In this document: positions 17,627 to 27,807 of the stretch, one piece after another
Position numbering within the stretch: the first letter of the stretch is position 1
Layout of the letters: every line of letters starts with the position of its first letter
Assembly (NCBI RefSeq): GCF_000298175.1
Contig: NZ_BAGZ01000005.1
Location: forward strand, 124,001-188,000
Direction of reading: 5' to 3'
DNA: 64,000 nt
Origin: Austwickia chelonae NBRC 105200
GTDB lineage: Bacteria; Actinomycetota; Actinomycetes; Actinomycetales; Dermatophilaceae
The notes under the pieces: model-generated
Seen by the model: only the letters and a program-made list of their open reading frames with translations
What the model was told of the DNA's origin: nothing
Databases searched by the model: none
Translations under genes and position numbers: made by a program

Positions 17627-19330
17627 GTGAGCACATCACTGCCTTCAGACCTGGAGATCGCCCGACGGACCGTTCTGGCACCACTCGGCCAGATCGCCCT
17701 GGACGCAGGCATCGCCGCCGATCATCTGGAACCCTACGGACATGCCGTGGCCAAGATCGCCGACACCGCCCTCAGCGCCATGTCAGAGCGACCACGCGCT
17801 AAATACATCGTCGTCACTGCCATCACCCCGACACCACTCGGAGAAGGCAAGACCACCACTGCGGTCGGCCTAGCGCAGGGTTTCAAGCACCTGGGGAAAC
17901 AGGCCACCCTCGCACTGCGGCAGCCGTCCATGGGCCCGACCTTCGGCATCAAAGGCGGAGCAGCCGGCGCCGGGTACAGCCAGGTCGTCCCCATGGAGAC
18001 GCTCAACCTGCACCTCACCGGCGACTTCCACGCCATCACCGCAGCACACAACATGTTGTCCGCAATGCTTGACAATCATCTCCATCACGGCAACGAACTC
18101 GGGATCGACCCCCGGCGCATCTCCTGGCGACGTGTCGTCGACATCAACGACCGCTCCCTACGGAATGTTGTGCTCGGCCTAGGCGCCCGGATCGACGGGG
18201 TCCCTCGGCAGTCTGGCTTCGACATCACAGCGGCTTCAGAGGTCGGAGTGGCGCTCGCACTCGCGACATCCCTGCAGGACCTGCGCCGTAGGCTCGGCCG
18301 GATCGTGGTGGGATACACCTTCGACGGGGCTCCCGTCACCGCCGAAGACCTCAAAGCGGCCGGCGCCATGACAGTGATCATGCGGGACGCCGTGAAACCC
18401 AACCTGATGCAGACGATCGAACACACACCAGTACTGATCCACGCAGGTCCCTTCGGCAATATCGCCACCGGAAACAGTTCGATCATCGCCGATCTCGTCG
18501 GAATCCGTATGGGTGACTATCTCATCACCGAAGCAGGTTTCGGATCGGACATGGGCGCCGAACGTTTCTTCAACGTCAAGTGCCGTGAATCAGGCCTGCA
18601 ACCAGACGCGGCCGTGCTGGTAGTGACCGTACGAGCGTTGAAGACCCACTCCGGACGGTACAAGGTGACCGCAGGTAAGCCGCTGCCTGCAGCCATGCTC
18701 GAGGAGAACCCGGACGATGTCCGCGCGGGCGCAGACAACCTGCGAAAGCATCTGCAGATCCTCTCCGGGTTCGGTATCTCCCCCGTCGTCGCCATCAATG
18801 TCTTTCCCGACGACCATGAGAGCGAGCACGAAGTGATCCGTGAGATCGCCCGGGAATCGAACGCACGTGTTGCCACCAGTACCCATGTCGTCGACGGTGG
18901 TGCCGGTGCCGTGGCGCTCGCCGAAGCCGTCGCCGCTGCCTGTGACGAACCCCATGATTTCCGCTATTCCTACGAGCTCGACATGCCTTTGAAGGACAAA
19001 CTCACCGCGGTGGCCACCAAGGTCTACGGCGCGGACCATGTCGCCTATGCGCCCGAAGCCGAGAAAAACCTCGCTGAGTTCGAACGGCTGGGATACGGCG
19101 GAATGCCCGTCGTGATGGCGAAGACCCACCTGTCGATCTCCCACGATCCAGCGCTCCGCGGGGCCCCGACCGGGTGGACACTTCCGGTCAGGGAAGTCCG
19201 TCTCGCTGCCGGCGCAGGTTACGTCTACGCCATCTGCGGAGAGATGCGTACTATGCCAGGTCTGTCCAAGAGTCCTGCTGCAGAACGCATCGACATCGAC
19301 GCGGACGGCCAGATCGTCGGACTTTTCTGA
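17627..19330 (+). CDS. fhs: Formate--tetrahydrofolate ligase
   Basis: A 567-residue FTHFS that condenses formate and tetrahydrofolate with ATP to 10-formyl-THF, feeding purine and one-carbon metabolism. The P-loop variant TPLGEGKTTT, RQPSMGPTFGIKGGAAGAGYSQV, the NMLSAMLDNHLHHGNELGID segment and the C-terminal MPGLSKSPAAERIDID are all diagnostic. Length is normal. The GTG at 17627 gives the expected N-terminus (SDLEIARRTVLAPLGQIA). It lies 45 bp after the methyltransferase gene. Confidence 0.96.
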   Translation: MSTSLPSDLEIARRTVLAPLGQIALDAGIAADHLEPYGHAVAKIADTALSAMSERPRAKYIVVTAITPTPLGEGKTTTAVGLAQGFKHLGKQATLALRQPSMGPTFGIKGGAAGAGYSQVVPMETLNLHLTGDFHAITAAHNMLSAMLDNHLHHGNELGIDPRRISWRRVVDINDRSLRNVVLGLGARIDGVPRQSGFDITAASEVGVALALATSLQDLRRRLGRIVVGYTFDGAPVTAEDLKAAGAMTVIMRDAVKPNLMQTIEHTPVLIHAGPFGNIATGNSSIIADLVGIRMGDYLITEAGFGSDMGAERFFNVKCRESGLQPDAAVLVVTVRALKTHSGRYKVTAGKPLPAAMLEENPDDVRAGADNLRKHLQILSGFGISPVVAINVFPDDHESEHEVIREIARESNARVATSTHVVDGGAGAVALAEAVAAACDEPHDFRYSYELDMPLKDKLTAVATKVYGADHVAYAPEAEKNLAEFERLGYGGMPVVMAKTHLSISHDPALRGAPTGWTLPVREVRLAAGAGYVYAICGEMRTMPGLSKSPAAERIDIDADGQIVGLF

Positions 19331-19404
19331 CCATCTGCCGCAGAGCCCGCCTCTTCCCTACCGATTGCGGTGGCATCGGCTCCGCTCTGCGGCAGCATGG
19401 ACGG

Positions 19405-20445
19405 ATGACGACCACCCGGGGACCGCAGGAACCCTGCGTCGGATCTCCCACGGCCCGACGTATCCCGTGTTACGACCCCGAGCTGGCGCCCCTGGCCGCG
19501 CAGGGATCGGTCGACGGACACAGCCTCCGGGCCGAGGACATACCCCGATTGCGAGCCCTCACCGATCACTGGCGTCCGCGACCGGAGACCCTCCGACGTT
19601 CCGGACGGGTATGGCCGGAAGAACGGACGGTCCCCGGTCGCGAGGGTCACCCGGACGTACCCGTCGTTCTCCTGTGGCCAACCACCCCGTACACCGGCCC
19701 CCGGCCCGCGCTCCTGGCCTGCCACGGCGGAGGCATGGTCACCGGTACCGCCTACAGCGGAACTCCTGCGCTCGCGCTGTGGGTGGAGGAGCTCGGTGTG
19801 GTCGTGTTCTCCGTCGGATACCGGCTGGCACCCGAATATCGACATCCGGCCGCAGTGGAAGACGTGATGACTGTCTGGTCATGGATGCACGCACATGCCG
19901 AGGACTTGGGCTTAGATCCTGCACGATCGGGCGTCTTCGGAGTGAGTGCAGGTGCTTGCCTGGCGGCGTCTTTCTCACTACAGGCCCGTGATCTGCGTCT
20001 CCCCTCCCCCAGGTACCAGATCTTGCAGGACGCGATGTTGGACGACCGCCATCACCGACCGTCGACCTTCGAACACATGGATTCCGGCGTATGGGACCGG
20101 ATCAGCTCGTGTACAGCGTGGGAGTCCTACCTCGGGCCGGCTGTCGCCCGGGAGGAGGTCTCCTTCTACGCCGCACCCGGCCGAGCAGCTGATCATCCTG
20201 AAGTTCTACGGGGACTACCGTCCACTTTCCTCGATGTCGGCACCGAGGACCTCTTCCGGGACGATGTCCTCGCCTTCGGCGCGGCGCTCGTCGGGGCGGG
20301 TGTTCCCACGGAGATGCATCTGTGGGCGGGTGGGTGGCACGGTTTCTCCGAGATGGCTCCCCATGTTCGGTTGGCTCAGGACGCGAACGAAGCACGGAGA
20401 CGTTTCCTCGCGCGCCGGCTGGCGGAGGGGTCAGGAGACGTCTGA
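19405..20445 (+). CDS. Alpha/beta hydrolase, HSL-type esterase
   Basis: A 346-residue hormone-sensitive-lipase-like hydrolase. The oxyanion motif HGGGMVTG, the nucleophile elbow GVSAG, the acidic DVGTEDLFRDD and the base in GGWHGF are all in order. The N-terminal cap contains RLRALTDHWRPRP. ATG 19405 begins MTTTRG and follows fhs by 74 bp; longer readings run into fhs. It hydrolyses a carboxyl ester; the substrate cannot be inferred. No signal peptide, so cytoplasmic. Confidence 0.87.
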   Translation: MTTTRGPQEPCVGSPTARRIPCYDPELAPLAAQGSVDGHSLRAEDIPRLRALTDHWRPRPETLRRSGRVWPEERTVPGREGHPDVPVVLLWPTTPYTGPRPALLACHGGGMVTGTAYSGTPALALWVEELGVVVFSVGYRLAPEYRHPAAVEDVMTVWSWMHAHAEDLGLDPARSGVFGVSAGACLAASFSLQARDLRLPSPRYQILQDAMLDDRHHRPSTFEHMDSGVWDRISSCTAWESYLGPAVAREEVSFYAAPGRAADHPEVLRGLPSTFLDVGTEDLFRDDVLAFGAALVGAGVPTEMHLWAGGWHGFSEMAPHVRLAQDANEARRRFLARRLAEGSGDV

Positions 20446-20496
20446 CCCGCTGAGCCCTCACCTGCCCGAGGTGTTTTTCCGTGGGGTGTCCCGAAG

Positions 20497-23169
20497 TCAG
20501 TGTTCGGCATCGAACCAGCTCCGGCCCATCCCGACGTTGACCTCCAGGGGTACGTCCAATGCCGCTGCGGCACCCATCTCACGTCGAACCAGATCTTCGA
20601 CTCTGAGCTCCTCCCCTTGCGCTATTTCGAGGACAAGTTCGTCGTGCACCTGGAGCAGGATGCGTGAGGAGAGCCTTTCTTTCCTGAGGGCTGAGTCAAC
20701 CTGGAGCATCGCTGATTTCATGACATCGGCGGCGGAGCCCTGGATGGGCGCGTTCAAAGCCATCCTTTCGGCCATCTCCCGACGTTGACGACTCGTCGAC
20801 ATCAGATCCGGCAGATAACGTCGACGCCCCATCATGGTCTCGGTATATCCCTGCTTCCGCGCGGTGTCGACCACTGACTTCAGGTAGTCTCGCACGCCTC
20901 CGAAACGGGAAAAATAAGTCTCCATCAGCGAGTTCGCCTCAATGGTGGAGATCGACAGCTGCTTCGACAGGCCAAAGGCGGACAGACCGTAGGCCAGCCC
21001 GTAGCTCATCGCCTTCACCTTGGCACGCATGGCGCTGGTGACTTGCTCCGGCTCCACATCGAAGACCCGCGAGCCGACGAAACGATGGAGGTCCTCCCCG
21101 GCCCGATAGGCCTCGATCAAGCCTTCATCCTGGGACATATGCGCCATGATCCGCATCTCGATCTGGCTGTAATCGGCAGACATCAAGGAAGCAAAACCGT
21201 CTCCGACCACGAAAGCAGATCGGATACGTCGACCTTCCTCGGTCCGGATCGGGATGTTCTGCAAGTTCGGGTCGGTCGAGGACAGGCGCCCGGTGGCGGC
21301 GATCGTCTGCATGTATGTGGTGTGGATCCGGCCGTCGTCGGCGACAGCTTTGAGCAGTCCTTCAACGGTGACCCGGAGTTTCGCCGCATCCCGATGGCGC
21401 AGGAGCGCTTCCAGGAAGGGATCCCCGGTCTTCGCGAAGAGATCGGTGAGGGCTTCGGCATCCGTCGTGTATCCGGTCTTGGTCTTCCGGGTCCGTGGAA
21501 GACCCTTCTTCTCGAAAAGCACCACTTGGAGCTGTTTGGGCGAGCCCAGGTTCACCTCTTCACCGTCATTGGCGGCCCAGGCATCCCGCTGCGCGCGGGC
21601 GAGTTTCTCGGCGAACTGGGATTCCAACTCGGTCAGGACGGACGGATCCACCGCGATACCGGTCGACTCCATCCTGGTCAGGACAGGCACCGTGGGCAGT
21701 TCGATCTCTGACAGCAGTCGCAGGCTCTCGGTCTCCTCGAGGACGATGTCCAAGGCGGCTGCGAGATCCAACACTGCTCGAGCTTGTTGCATCGATTCCT
21801 GAGCGGCCTCGTCCTGGTCGGTGGCGAAGTCGAACATGCCCTGTTCCGCGGAGCTCTTCTCCGCGTGGAGTTCCCGTTGAAGATGCCGAACCACCAGGTC
21901 TGCCAAGTCGTAGGATCGCTGGTCCGGACGGACGAGATAGGCCGCCAGAGCAGTGTCGTGCACGATGCCGGCCAGTTCGTACCCTCTTGACCCGAGTGCG
22001 TGGACCTGAGGTTTTGCCTCGTGCAGACATTTCGGCCGATGCTCGTCCGCGAACCAGGCAGCGAGCGCGGCGTCGCTCTTCGGATCCAAGGCGGTCAGGT
22101 CGATATAGGCGGATTCTGTGGAGCTGGACAGCGCCACGGCTTCGGCGTCGCCTTGTCCTCTGGCCCAGGATCCGATCACGACGACGCCGGTGCGTTCTTT
22201 GCCTGCATGTCGTGCCAGCCAGGCTTCGATTTCGGAGTTGTCGAGGACGCGTCCCGGAGTCTCTGGCGCTTTCTCACTGGTCGGCGCGGAGTCCGGCAGA
22301 GTCGAGAAGAGTCGCTCCCGTAGAACCCTGAACTCCAAACTGTCGAAAATCTGATGGACCCTCTCCCGGTCCCAGGGCCGCCGGGCCGTCTGGTCGAGAG
22401 CGATCGGCAGGGGGACTTCACGCACCAGCTGGTTGAGTCGACGATTTCGCCGGACGGCGTCGATGTGTGTCCGGAGATTGTCTGCAACTTTCCCTTTGAT
22501 GTCTCCGTCCTGGGCCGCCTCGAGGACCCCGGTGAGATCTCCGTACTTGCTCAGCCATTTCGCGGCGGTTTTGGGGCCGACTCCAGGCACTCCTGGCAGG
22601 TTGTCTGCGGTCTCCCCCACCAGGGCTGCCAGGTCGCTGTACCGGCCGGGCGCGACCCCATATTTTTCGACGACGGACTCGGGCGTCATCCGCGCGAGCT
22701 CGGAGACCCCTTTGATCGGGTACAGCAAGGTCGTGGTCTCGTCGACCAGTTGAAGGGCGTCGCGATCGCCGGAGACGATCAGCGTCTCCATTCCTTCACC
22801 GGCTGCGGAGGTCGCCAAGGTGGCGATGATGTCATCCGCTTCGAAACCATCGGTCTGGACGTACGGGATGCATAGGGCGTCCAACACTTCCTGGATCAAG
22901 TCGACTTGGCCACGGAACTCTTCGGGGGTCTGTGAACGCCCGGCTTTGTATTCCGGGTACTCCTTCGCGCGGAAGGTTTGCCGGGACAGGTCGAAAGCCA
23001 CCGCCAGGTGAGATGGTTCCTCTGCACGGAGAAGATTGATCAGCATCGAGGTGAACCCGTAGACAGCATTGGTGTGTTGGCCGGTGCTGGTGGCGAAGTT
23101 CTCTGCGGGCAGGGCGAAGAAGGCTCGGTATGCGAGCGAGTGTCCGTCGAGAAGAAGGAGTCGGTTCAC
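20497..23169 (-). CDS. polA: DNA polymerase I
   Basis: An 890-residue Pol I for Okazaki fragment maturation and repair. The 5'-3' exonuclease domain is at the N-terminus (LLLLDGHSLAYRAFFALP, SGDRDALQLV, GVPGVGPKTAAKWL). The middle 3'-5' exonuclease fold lacks the canonical DxE metal ligands, as in other actinobacteria. The polymerase domain has DPNLQNIPIRTEEGRRIRSAF, MSADYSQIEMRIMAHMS, the RAKVKAMSYGLAYGLSAFG helix and LLQVHDELVLE. GTG 23169 gives the family-like N-terminus NRLLLLDGH; a TTG 10 codons upstream is less likely. Convergent with the esterase gene. Confidence 0.97.
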   Translation of the reverse strand: MNRLLLLDGHSLAYRAFFALPAENFATSTGQHTNAVYGFTSMLINLLRAEEPSHLAVAFDLSRQTFRAKEYPEYKAGRSQTPEEFRGQVDLIQEVLDALCIPYVQTDGFEADDIIATLATSAAGEGMETLIVSGDRDALQLVDETTTLLYPIKGVSELARMTPESVVEKYGVAPGRYSDLAALVGETADNLPGVPGVGPKTAAKWLSKYGDLTGVLEAAQDGDIKGKVADNLRTHIDAVRRNRRLNQLVREVPLPIALDQTARRPWDRERVHQIFDSLEFRVLRERLFSTLPDSAPTSEKAPETPGRVLDNSEIEAWLARHAGKERTGVVVIGSWARGQGDAEAVALSSSTESAYIDLTALDPKSDAALAAWFADEHRPKCLHEAKPQVHALGSRGYELAGIVHDTALAAYLVRPDQRSYDLADLVVRHLQRELHAEKSSAEQGMFDFATDQDEAAQESMQQARAVLDLAAALDIVLEETESLRLLSEIELPTVPVLTRMESTGIAVDPSVLTELESQFAEKLARAQRDAWAANDGEEVNLGSPKQLQVVLFEKKGLPRTRKTKTGYTTDAEALTDLFAKTGDPFLEALLRHRDAAKLRVTVEGLLKAVADDGRIHTTYMQTIAATGRLSSTDPNLQNIPIRTEEGRRIRSAFVVGDGFASLMSADYSQIEMRIMAHMSQDEGLIEAYRAGEDLHRFVGSRVFDVEPEQVTSAMRAKVKAMSYGLAYGLSAFGLSKQLSISTIEANSLMETYFSRFGGVRDYLKSVVDTARKQGYTETMMGRRRYLPDLMSTSRQRREMAERMALNAPIQGSAADVMKSAMLQVDSALRKERLSSRILLQVHDELVLEIAQGEELRVEDLVRREMGAAAALDVPLEVNVGMGRSWFDAEH

Positions 23170-23273
23170 ATGTGGCAGCCTAGGCCCACCAGCTGACAAC
23201 CACGAAGAACCCTCCGGGGCCTAGCGGACGATGTTGCCCCGCCCGAGGAGTCGTCGATGGTGGACGAGACAGG

Positions 23274-23708
23274 ATGAGTGGTTCCATGGGCCAGTCCGAG
23301 GGATTCGACGGTCTTCTTCCTCTGGAGGAGACCCTTCTGGGCACGATGGGGATCGACGTGGTCGAGTCCTCGTCAGAACGATGCGTCGCCACGATGCCCG
23401 TGACGCCCAACCGGCAGCCTTACGGGCTGTTGCACGGTGGTGCGAATGCTGCTTTGGCTGAAACAGTCGGATCGATAGCTGCGGCCCACCACGCTTCTCG
23501 ATATGGACGAGTGGCTGTTGGCGTGGAACTGAACTGCACCCATCATCGGGCGGTCAGAGCAGGACTGGTGCGTGCTGTGGCGACGCCGTTGCACGCCGGT
23601 GGAAGTCTGGCGACCTATGCCGTCGAGATCGAGGACGGCCAGGGACGTCTGGTCTGTACCGCCAGGCTGTCGTGCATGCTGGTTCAACCTCGACAGGAGG
23701 GGGCCTGA
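23274..23708 (+). CDS. Hotdog-fold thioesterase (PaaI/MenI-like)
   Basis: A 144-residue hotdog-fold thioesterase. The motif PYGLLHGGANAALAETVGS carries the HGG turn and a Glu in the nucleophile position, as in YdiI/MenI and EntH rather than the Asp of PaaI. The second half (VAVGVELNCTHHRAVRAGLV) matches the family strand pattern. Probable action: hydrolysis of an aromatic or fatty acyl-CoA, possibly DHNA-CoA of menaquinone synthesis; the substrate is inferred. ATG 23274; ATG 23286 is an alternative. Divergent from polA, convergent with pdtaR. Confidence 0.85.
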   Translation: MSGSMGQSEGFDGLLPLEETLLGTMGIDVVESSSERCVATMPVTPNRQPYGLLHGGANAALAETVGSIAAAHHASRYGRVAVGVELNCTHHRAVRAGLVRAVATPLHAGGSLATYAVEIEDGQGRLVCTARLSCMLVQPRQEGA

Positions 23709-23736
23709 CCCGGGTTCCTCGGTTATTCCGCGTGAC

Positions 23737-23782
23737 CGGAGGGCCGTCTTTACCCTTGGCGGGAGATCGAGACGGCCCTCCG
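23737..23782. terminator. Bidirectional terminator between the thioesterase gene and pdtaR
   Basis: Perfect 13-bp arms (CGGAGGGCCGTCT and AGACGGCCCTCCG) with a 20-base loop lie between two convergent stops. Confidence 0.75.
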
Positions 23783-23799
23783 AGGAGAGCGATATCCCG

Positions 23800-24471
23800 T
23801 CAGCGTTTCTTCTTGCTTCCAGGCAGACCGTCGACGACCAGCTGGGCTACCTCGCGCATTCCGAGCCGGCGATCCATGGCTGTCTTCTGGATCCACCGGA
23901 AGGCTTCCGACTCAGTCAGTCCCATCTGTTCCATCAAGACGCCTTTAGCGCGATCGACCGCTTTCCGGGTTTCCAGCCGCTCACCGAGATCTGCGATCTC
24001 GGCTTCCAGTGCGTGGAGCTCGACCCAGCGAGAGCGGGCGATGTCCAAGGCTGGGCGTAGGTCATCGATGGTGAAGGGTTTTACCACGTAGGCCATGACA
24101 CCGGCATCGCGTGCCCGCTCGACCAGATCACGGTCGCTGAAGGCGGTCAACATGACGCAGGGGGCGATCCGTTCTTTGCCGATGACCTCTGCGGCGGTAA
24201 TGCCGTCCATAACGGGCATCTTGACATCCAAGATGACCAGGTCCGGGCGGTGTTGACGAGACAGTTCGAGCGCGTGTTCTCCGTCGCTGGCCTGACCGAC
24301 CACCTCGTACCCGCTGTCGGTGAGCATTTCTGCCAGGTCCAACCGGATGAGGGCTTCGTCTTCAGCAACGACGACTCGCAGCAGCCCGGTTGGCTTCTCA
24401 GCGGTGGACTCGGTGGAGGTCGCGCGCGACGGCGGCGGCGTAGGGATGGGGTTGGAAGGTGTGTCGGTCAC
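23800..24471 (-). CDS. pdtaR: PdtaR-type response regulator with ANTAR RNA-binding domain
   Basis: A 223-residue response regulator. After a Pro/Thr-rich N-terminal tail of about 30 residues, the receiver domain shows VVVAEDEALIRLDLAEML, the phospho-acceptor Asp in LVILDVKMPVMDG and the Lys in VVKPFTIDDL. The C-terminal ANTAR domain (RKAVDRAKGVLMEQMGLTESEAFRWIQKTAMD) binds RNA hairpins to control termination or translation. It corresponds to mycobacterial PdtaR (Rv1626), partner of the kinase PdtaS, which is not in this window. Gene neighbourhood (polA, thioesterase, pyk) matches that of Rv1626. Confidence 0.92.
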   Translation of the reverse strand: MTDTPSNPIPTPPPSRATSTESTAEKPTGLLRVVVAEDEALIRLDLAEMLTDSGYEVVGQASDGEHALELSRQHRPDLVILDVKMPVMDGITAAEVIGKERIAPCVMLTAFSDRDLVERARDAGVMAYVVKPFTIDDLRPALDIARSRWVELHALEAEIADLGERLETRKAVDRAKGVLMEQMGLTESEAFRWIQKTAMDRRLGMREVAQLVVDGLPGSKKKR

Positions 24472-24613
24472 AAAAACATCCTAGATGCGCCATGCCGAGC
24501 ATCAGTACCGGTGTCGCTTCTCCCCCGGAGAAACTTCAGGAGGAAAACCTGGGCAGCTCAGACCCTCAGGCGGATTATCTCCGGAAGCGGTGAGTCAAAG
24601 AAGATCTGAAGAG

Positions 24614-24696
24614 TGCCGGGAGCGGGACTTGAACCCGCACGACCTTTCGGTCAAAGCATTTTGAGTGCTCCGTGTCTGCCATTCCACCATCCCGGC
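24614..24696 (-). tRNA. tRNA-Leu (CAA)
   Basis: An 83-nt class II tRNA. The acceptor stem GCCGGGA pairs with TCCCGGC, followed by discriminator A. The anticodon loop CTCAAAA within stem GAGCA/TGCTT reads CAA (codon UUG). The long variable arm and the T-arm GGGTTCAAGTCCC are clear. CCA is not encoded. It lies between pyk and pdtaR. Confidence 0.93.
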
Positions 24697-24751
24697 GTGC
24701 CCGCCTACTATACGTCACTCTCGCGGCGCTTCGTACACGGGATGCCTGCAG

Positions 24752-24789
24752 AGGGCAACGGTCCGGATATTTTTCCGGACCGTTGCCCT
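24752..24789 (-). terminator. Terminator of pyk
   Basis: Perfect 16-bp arms AGGGCAACGGTCCGGA and TCCGGACCGTTGCCCT with a T-rich (plus strand) loop, 10 bases after the pyk stop. Confidence 0.85.
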
Positions 24790-24798
24790 GCCCGCTGG

Positions 24799-26217
24799 TC
24801 AGCTGTCGAGGCTGCCCACGACGTGAACCCGCAGAGAGTTCGTGGTACCGCTCACTCCAAAGGGACGCCCGGCGACTACCACCAGGACGTCACCCTGTGT
24901 GACGACACCTTCTGCGAGCAGTGCTTGGTCGACAGCTTCGACCATGGTCGACATGTGACTGAACTGCGGAACGATGAATGCACGGATTCCCCAGGTCAAA
25001 GTCAGACGACGGGCCGTCTCCGCGTCGGTGGTAAAAGCCAGCATCGGAAGCCCGGAACGCACACGTGACATGCGACGGGCGGAGTCACCCGAGGAAGTGA
25101 AACAGACCAGGTACTTCGCCTGGAGAGAGTTACCGATCCTTGCGGCAGCCGCGGTCACCGCACCGCCTACCGTGGAAGGCTCGGTACCTAGCGGGGGGAT
25201 CCGGGAAAGACCGTGGTCCTCGGTGTTCTCGATGATCCGCGCCATGGTCCTGACGGCATTGATGGGCCAGGACCCGACACTGGTCTCACCGGAGAGCATG
25301 ATCGCATCTGCTCCGTCGAGCACCGCGTTGGCGCAGTCGCTGGCCTCCGCCCGAGTGGGACGGCTGTTGTCGATCATCGACTCCAGCACCTGAGTGGCAA
25401 CGATGACCGGCTTGGCCTCTCTGCGGGCCAGTGCGATGGCCTGCTTCTGGACGAGCGGAACCTCTTCCAACGGCATTTCCACGCCGAGGTCACCTCGAGC
25501 GACCATGATCCCGTCGAAGGCGCGGATGATCTCTGCAAGATTGGCAACAGCCTGCGGCTTCTCGACCTTGGCCAGGACAGGGCGTCGTACCTGCTCGTCC
25601 TCCATGATCTCGTGGCAACGGATGACGTCCCGAGCGTCACGGACGAAGGAGAGCGCGATCCAGTCCGCTCCGATCCGCAGTGCCCAGCGGAGATCTTCCT
25701 CGTCCTTCTCCGAGAGTGCCGGCACACTGACGGGAACTCCCGGCAGGTTGATGCCCTTGTTGTTGGAGATGGTGCCGCCCTCGACCACCTCGGTCACGAC
25801 ATCGGTCGGGGTGACCTCGACCGCACGGAGCGTGATCTTGCCGTCGTCGACCAAGAGGGTGTCGCCCGCTCGGACATCTCCTGTCAGGCCCTTGAAGGTG
25901 GTGGAGACCCGTTCTCCGTCCCCCTCGATGTCGTCGATGGTGATGGTGAACCGGTCACCTTCGTTCAAGAGAACCGGGCCGGTGGCGAAACGGCCGGTGC
26001 GGATCTTCGGGCCTTGAAGGTCCACCAGTACGCCGACCTGGCGGCCGGCCTGCTCTGCCGCACGTCGCACCAGGGCGATGTGACGTTCGGCGTCTTCGTA
26101 GGAGCCGTGAGACCGGTTGATACGGGCAACATCCATGCCCGCGTCGACGAGGGCACGGATTTTCTCGGGGGAATCGACGGCAGGTCCGATGGTGCAAACG
26201 ATTTTGGCGCGACGCAT
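24799..26217 (-). CDS. pyk: Pyruvate kinase
   Basis: A 472-residue pyruvate kinase making pyruvate and ATP from phosphoenolpyruvate and ADP. The N-terminus RRAKIVCTIGPA, VLVDLQGPKIRTGRF, active-site KVEKPQAVANL, DGIMVARGDLGVEMPLE, and VIVATQVLESMI with RPTRAEASDCANAVLDGADAIMLSGET are diagnostic. ATG 26217 is preferred by family length and N-terminus; ATG 26226 three codons earlier has GGAG about 10 nt upstream and could be used. It follows gltD across a terminator, so it is separately transcribed. Confidence 0.97.
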   Translation of the reverse strand: MRRAKIVCTIGPAVDSPEKIRALVDAGMDVARINRSHGSYEDAERHIALVRRAAEQAGRQVGVLVDLQGPKIRTGRFATGPVLLNEGDRFTITIDDIEGDGERVSTTFKGLTGDVRAGDTLLVDDGKITLRAVEVTPTDVVTEVVEGGTISNNKGINLPGVPVSVPALSEKDEEDLRWALRIGADWIALSFVRDARDVIRCHEIMEDEQVRRPVLAKVEKPQAVANLAEIIRAFDGIMVARGDLGVEMPLEEVPLVQKQAIALARREAKPVIVATQVLESMIDNSRPTRAEASDCANAVLDGADAIMLSGETSVGSWPINAVRTMARIIENTEDHGLSRIPPLGTEPSTVGGAVTAAAARIGNSLQAKYLVCFTSSGDSARRMSRVRSGLPMLAFTTDAETARRLTLTWGIRAFIVPQFSHMSTMVEAVDQALLAEGVVTQGDVLVVVAGRPFGVSGTTNSLRVHVVGSLDS

Positions 26218-26296
26218 GAATTCCATTCTACGACTGCTCCGTAGATCGTTCTGACCAACGGAGTGGAGGAGCCTGCGTTCTCCGACGAACACGCTA

Positions 26297-26323
26297 CGCC
26301 GAGAGGGGAAGTCCCTCTCGGCG
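26297..26323 (-). terminator. Terminator of the gltBD operon
   Basis: Perfect 11-bp arms CGCCGAGAGGG and CCCTCTCGGCG with loop GAAGT, 26 bases past the gltD stop. Confidence 0.75.
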
Positions 26324-26349
26324 AGCGTTCAGCGGTTCGGCTCGACGTC

Positions 26350-27807
26350 TCAGACCGTCAGGGGACGGTCCCGGGGGCCAACTGGGCGTGGAAGCACCGA
26401 CGAACCGGTCAGCCATTCATCGACCCCATGGGCGCAGGCCCGGCCTTCGGCAATGGCCCACACGATGAGGGACTGCCCGCGCCCACAGTCCCCGGCCGCG
26501 AAGACACCAGGGACAGTACTCATGTAGTTCTGGTCCCTGACCACCTGCCCACGGCCGTCGACTCCCACCCCGAGCTGGGCCACGACCCCGTCCCTCTCCG
26601 TCCCGGTGAACCCCATCGCCAGGAGGACCAACTGTGTCGGGAGCTCACGTTCCGTGCCTTCGATCTCCTGAAAGCGCCCGTCCTCCAAACGCACTTCACT
26701 CAGTTTCAGGGCGCATAGCTCGCCGTTCTCGTCATTCACGAATTCCTTGGTGTTCACGGCATAGAGACGTTCCCCACCTTCTTCGTGCGCGCTGGCGACC
26801 CGGAAGAGGACGGGATAAGTCGGCCAAGGATGAGCCTCATTCCGTGCCGTCGGTGGTTGAGGCATGATCTCCAGGCTGGTCACCGATCTGGCACCCTGCC
26901 GTAGAGCAGTGCCGATGCAGTCGGCGCCGGTATCGCCACCACCGATCACGATCACGTCCTTGTCCGTGGCGACGATCTGGTCCTCGATCGGCTGGCCGAG
27001 AGCAGATCTGTTCGCCTGAGGAAGATAGTCCATCGCCTGGACCACCCCTCTGCCGTTCCTGCCGGGGATATCGAGATCTCTGGGAATCGTGGACCCGGTG
27101 GCGAGGACGATCGCGTCGTAGCGTCGGCGCAGCTCCTGCCCGGTGATTTCCACCCCGATGTCCACTCCTGTCCGGAAACGGGTCCCCTCCGCTCTCATCT
27201 GCGCCAACCGACGATCGAGGACACTCTTCTCCATTTTGAACTCGGGGATGCCGTAGCGCAGCAATCCACCGGCTTTGTCAGCACGTTCGAAGACGGCGAC
27301 GGTATGTCCGGCACGGGTCAGTTGCTGGGCTGCAGACAGTCCCGCCGGTCCGGAGCCAACGATCGCGACAGTTCGCCCGGAGAGTCGTTCCGGAGGCAAA
27401 GGAGTGACCCGGCCGTCATCGAAAGCGCGTTCGATGGTGGTGACTTCAACCTGTTTGATAGTCACCGCCTGCTGGTTGATGCCCAGAACACAGGAACTCT
27501 CACAAGGCGCGGGGCAGAGCCGTCCGGTGAATTCGGGGAAGTTGTTCGTGGCATGGAGTCGTTCGATCCCCTCCCCCCATCGTCCGCGCCAGGCCAGATC
27601 GTTCCACTCGGGAATGATGTTTCCCAGGGGGCAGCCGCTGTGGCAGAAAGGGATGCCGCAGTCCATGCAGCGGCTGGCCTGGTCCCTGAGCTCTTCGACG
27701 TCCTGTGACTCGTTGACTTCACGCCAGTCCGTCAACCGGACGGGGACCGGGCGACGCGGGGGGAGCTTGCGCTCACGATGGGTCAGAAAGCCCTGGGGGT
27801 CAGCCAT
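26350..27807 (-). CDS. gltD: Glutamate synthase (NADPH), small subunit
   Basis: A 485-residue GltD, which takes electrons from NADPH through FAD and Fe-S clusters to GltB. The N-terminal cysteine clusters are [20 protein letters not shown] and [12 protein letters not shown]-binding [17 protein letters not shown] and NADPH-binding [19 protein letters not shown] follow; the C-terminal [23 protein letters not shown] closes the FAD site. ATG 27807 has GGAGG 6 nt upstream and overlaps the gltB stop by 8 nt, indicating coupling. Confidence 0.97.
   Translation of the reverse strand: MADPQGFLTHRERKLPPRRPVPVRLTDWREVNESQDVEELRDQASRCMDCGIPFCHSGCPLGNIIPEWNDLAWRGRWGEGIERLHATNNFPEFTGRLCPAPCESSCVLGINQQAVTIKQVEVTTIERAFDDGRVTPLPPERLSGRTVAIVGSGPAGLSAAQQLTRAGHTVAVFERADKAGGLLRYGIPEFKMEKSVLDRRLAQMRAEGTRFRTGVDIGVEITGQELRRRYDAIVLATGSTIPRDLDIPGRNGRGVVQAMDYLPQANRSALGQPIEDQIVATDKDVIVIGGGDTGADCIGTALRQGARSVTSLEIMPQPPTARNEAHPWPTYPVLFRVASAHEEGGERLYAVNTKEFVNDENGELCALKLSEVRLEDGRFQEIEGTERELPTQLVLLAMGFTGTERDGVVAQLGVGVDGRGQVVRDQNYMSTVPGVFAAGDCGRGQSLIVWAIAEGRACAHGVDEWLTGSSVLPRPVGPRDRPLTV

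Noticed and set aside
20459-20478. Hairpin with T5 tract between the esterase gene and polA
   Set aside because: The stem is only 5 bp (CACCT/AGGTG), too weak to claim as a terminator despite the TTTTT run.
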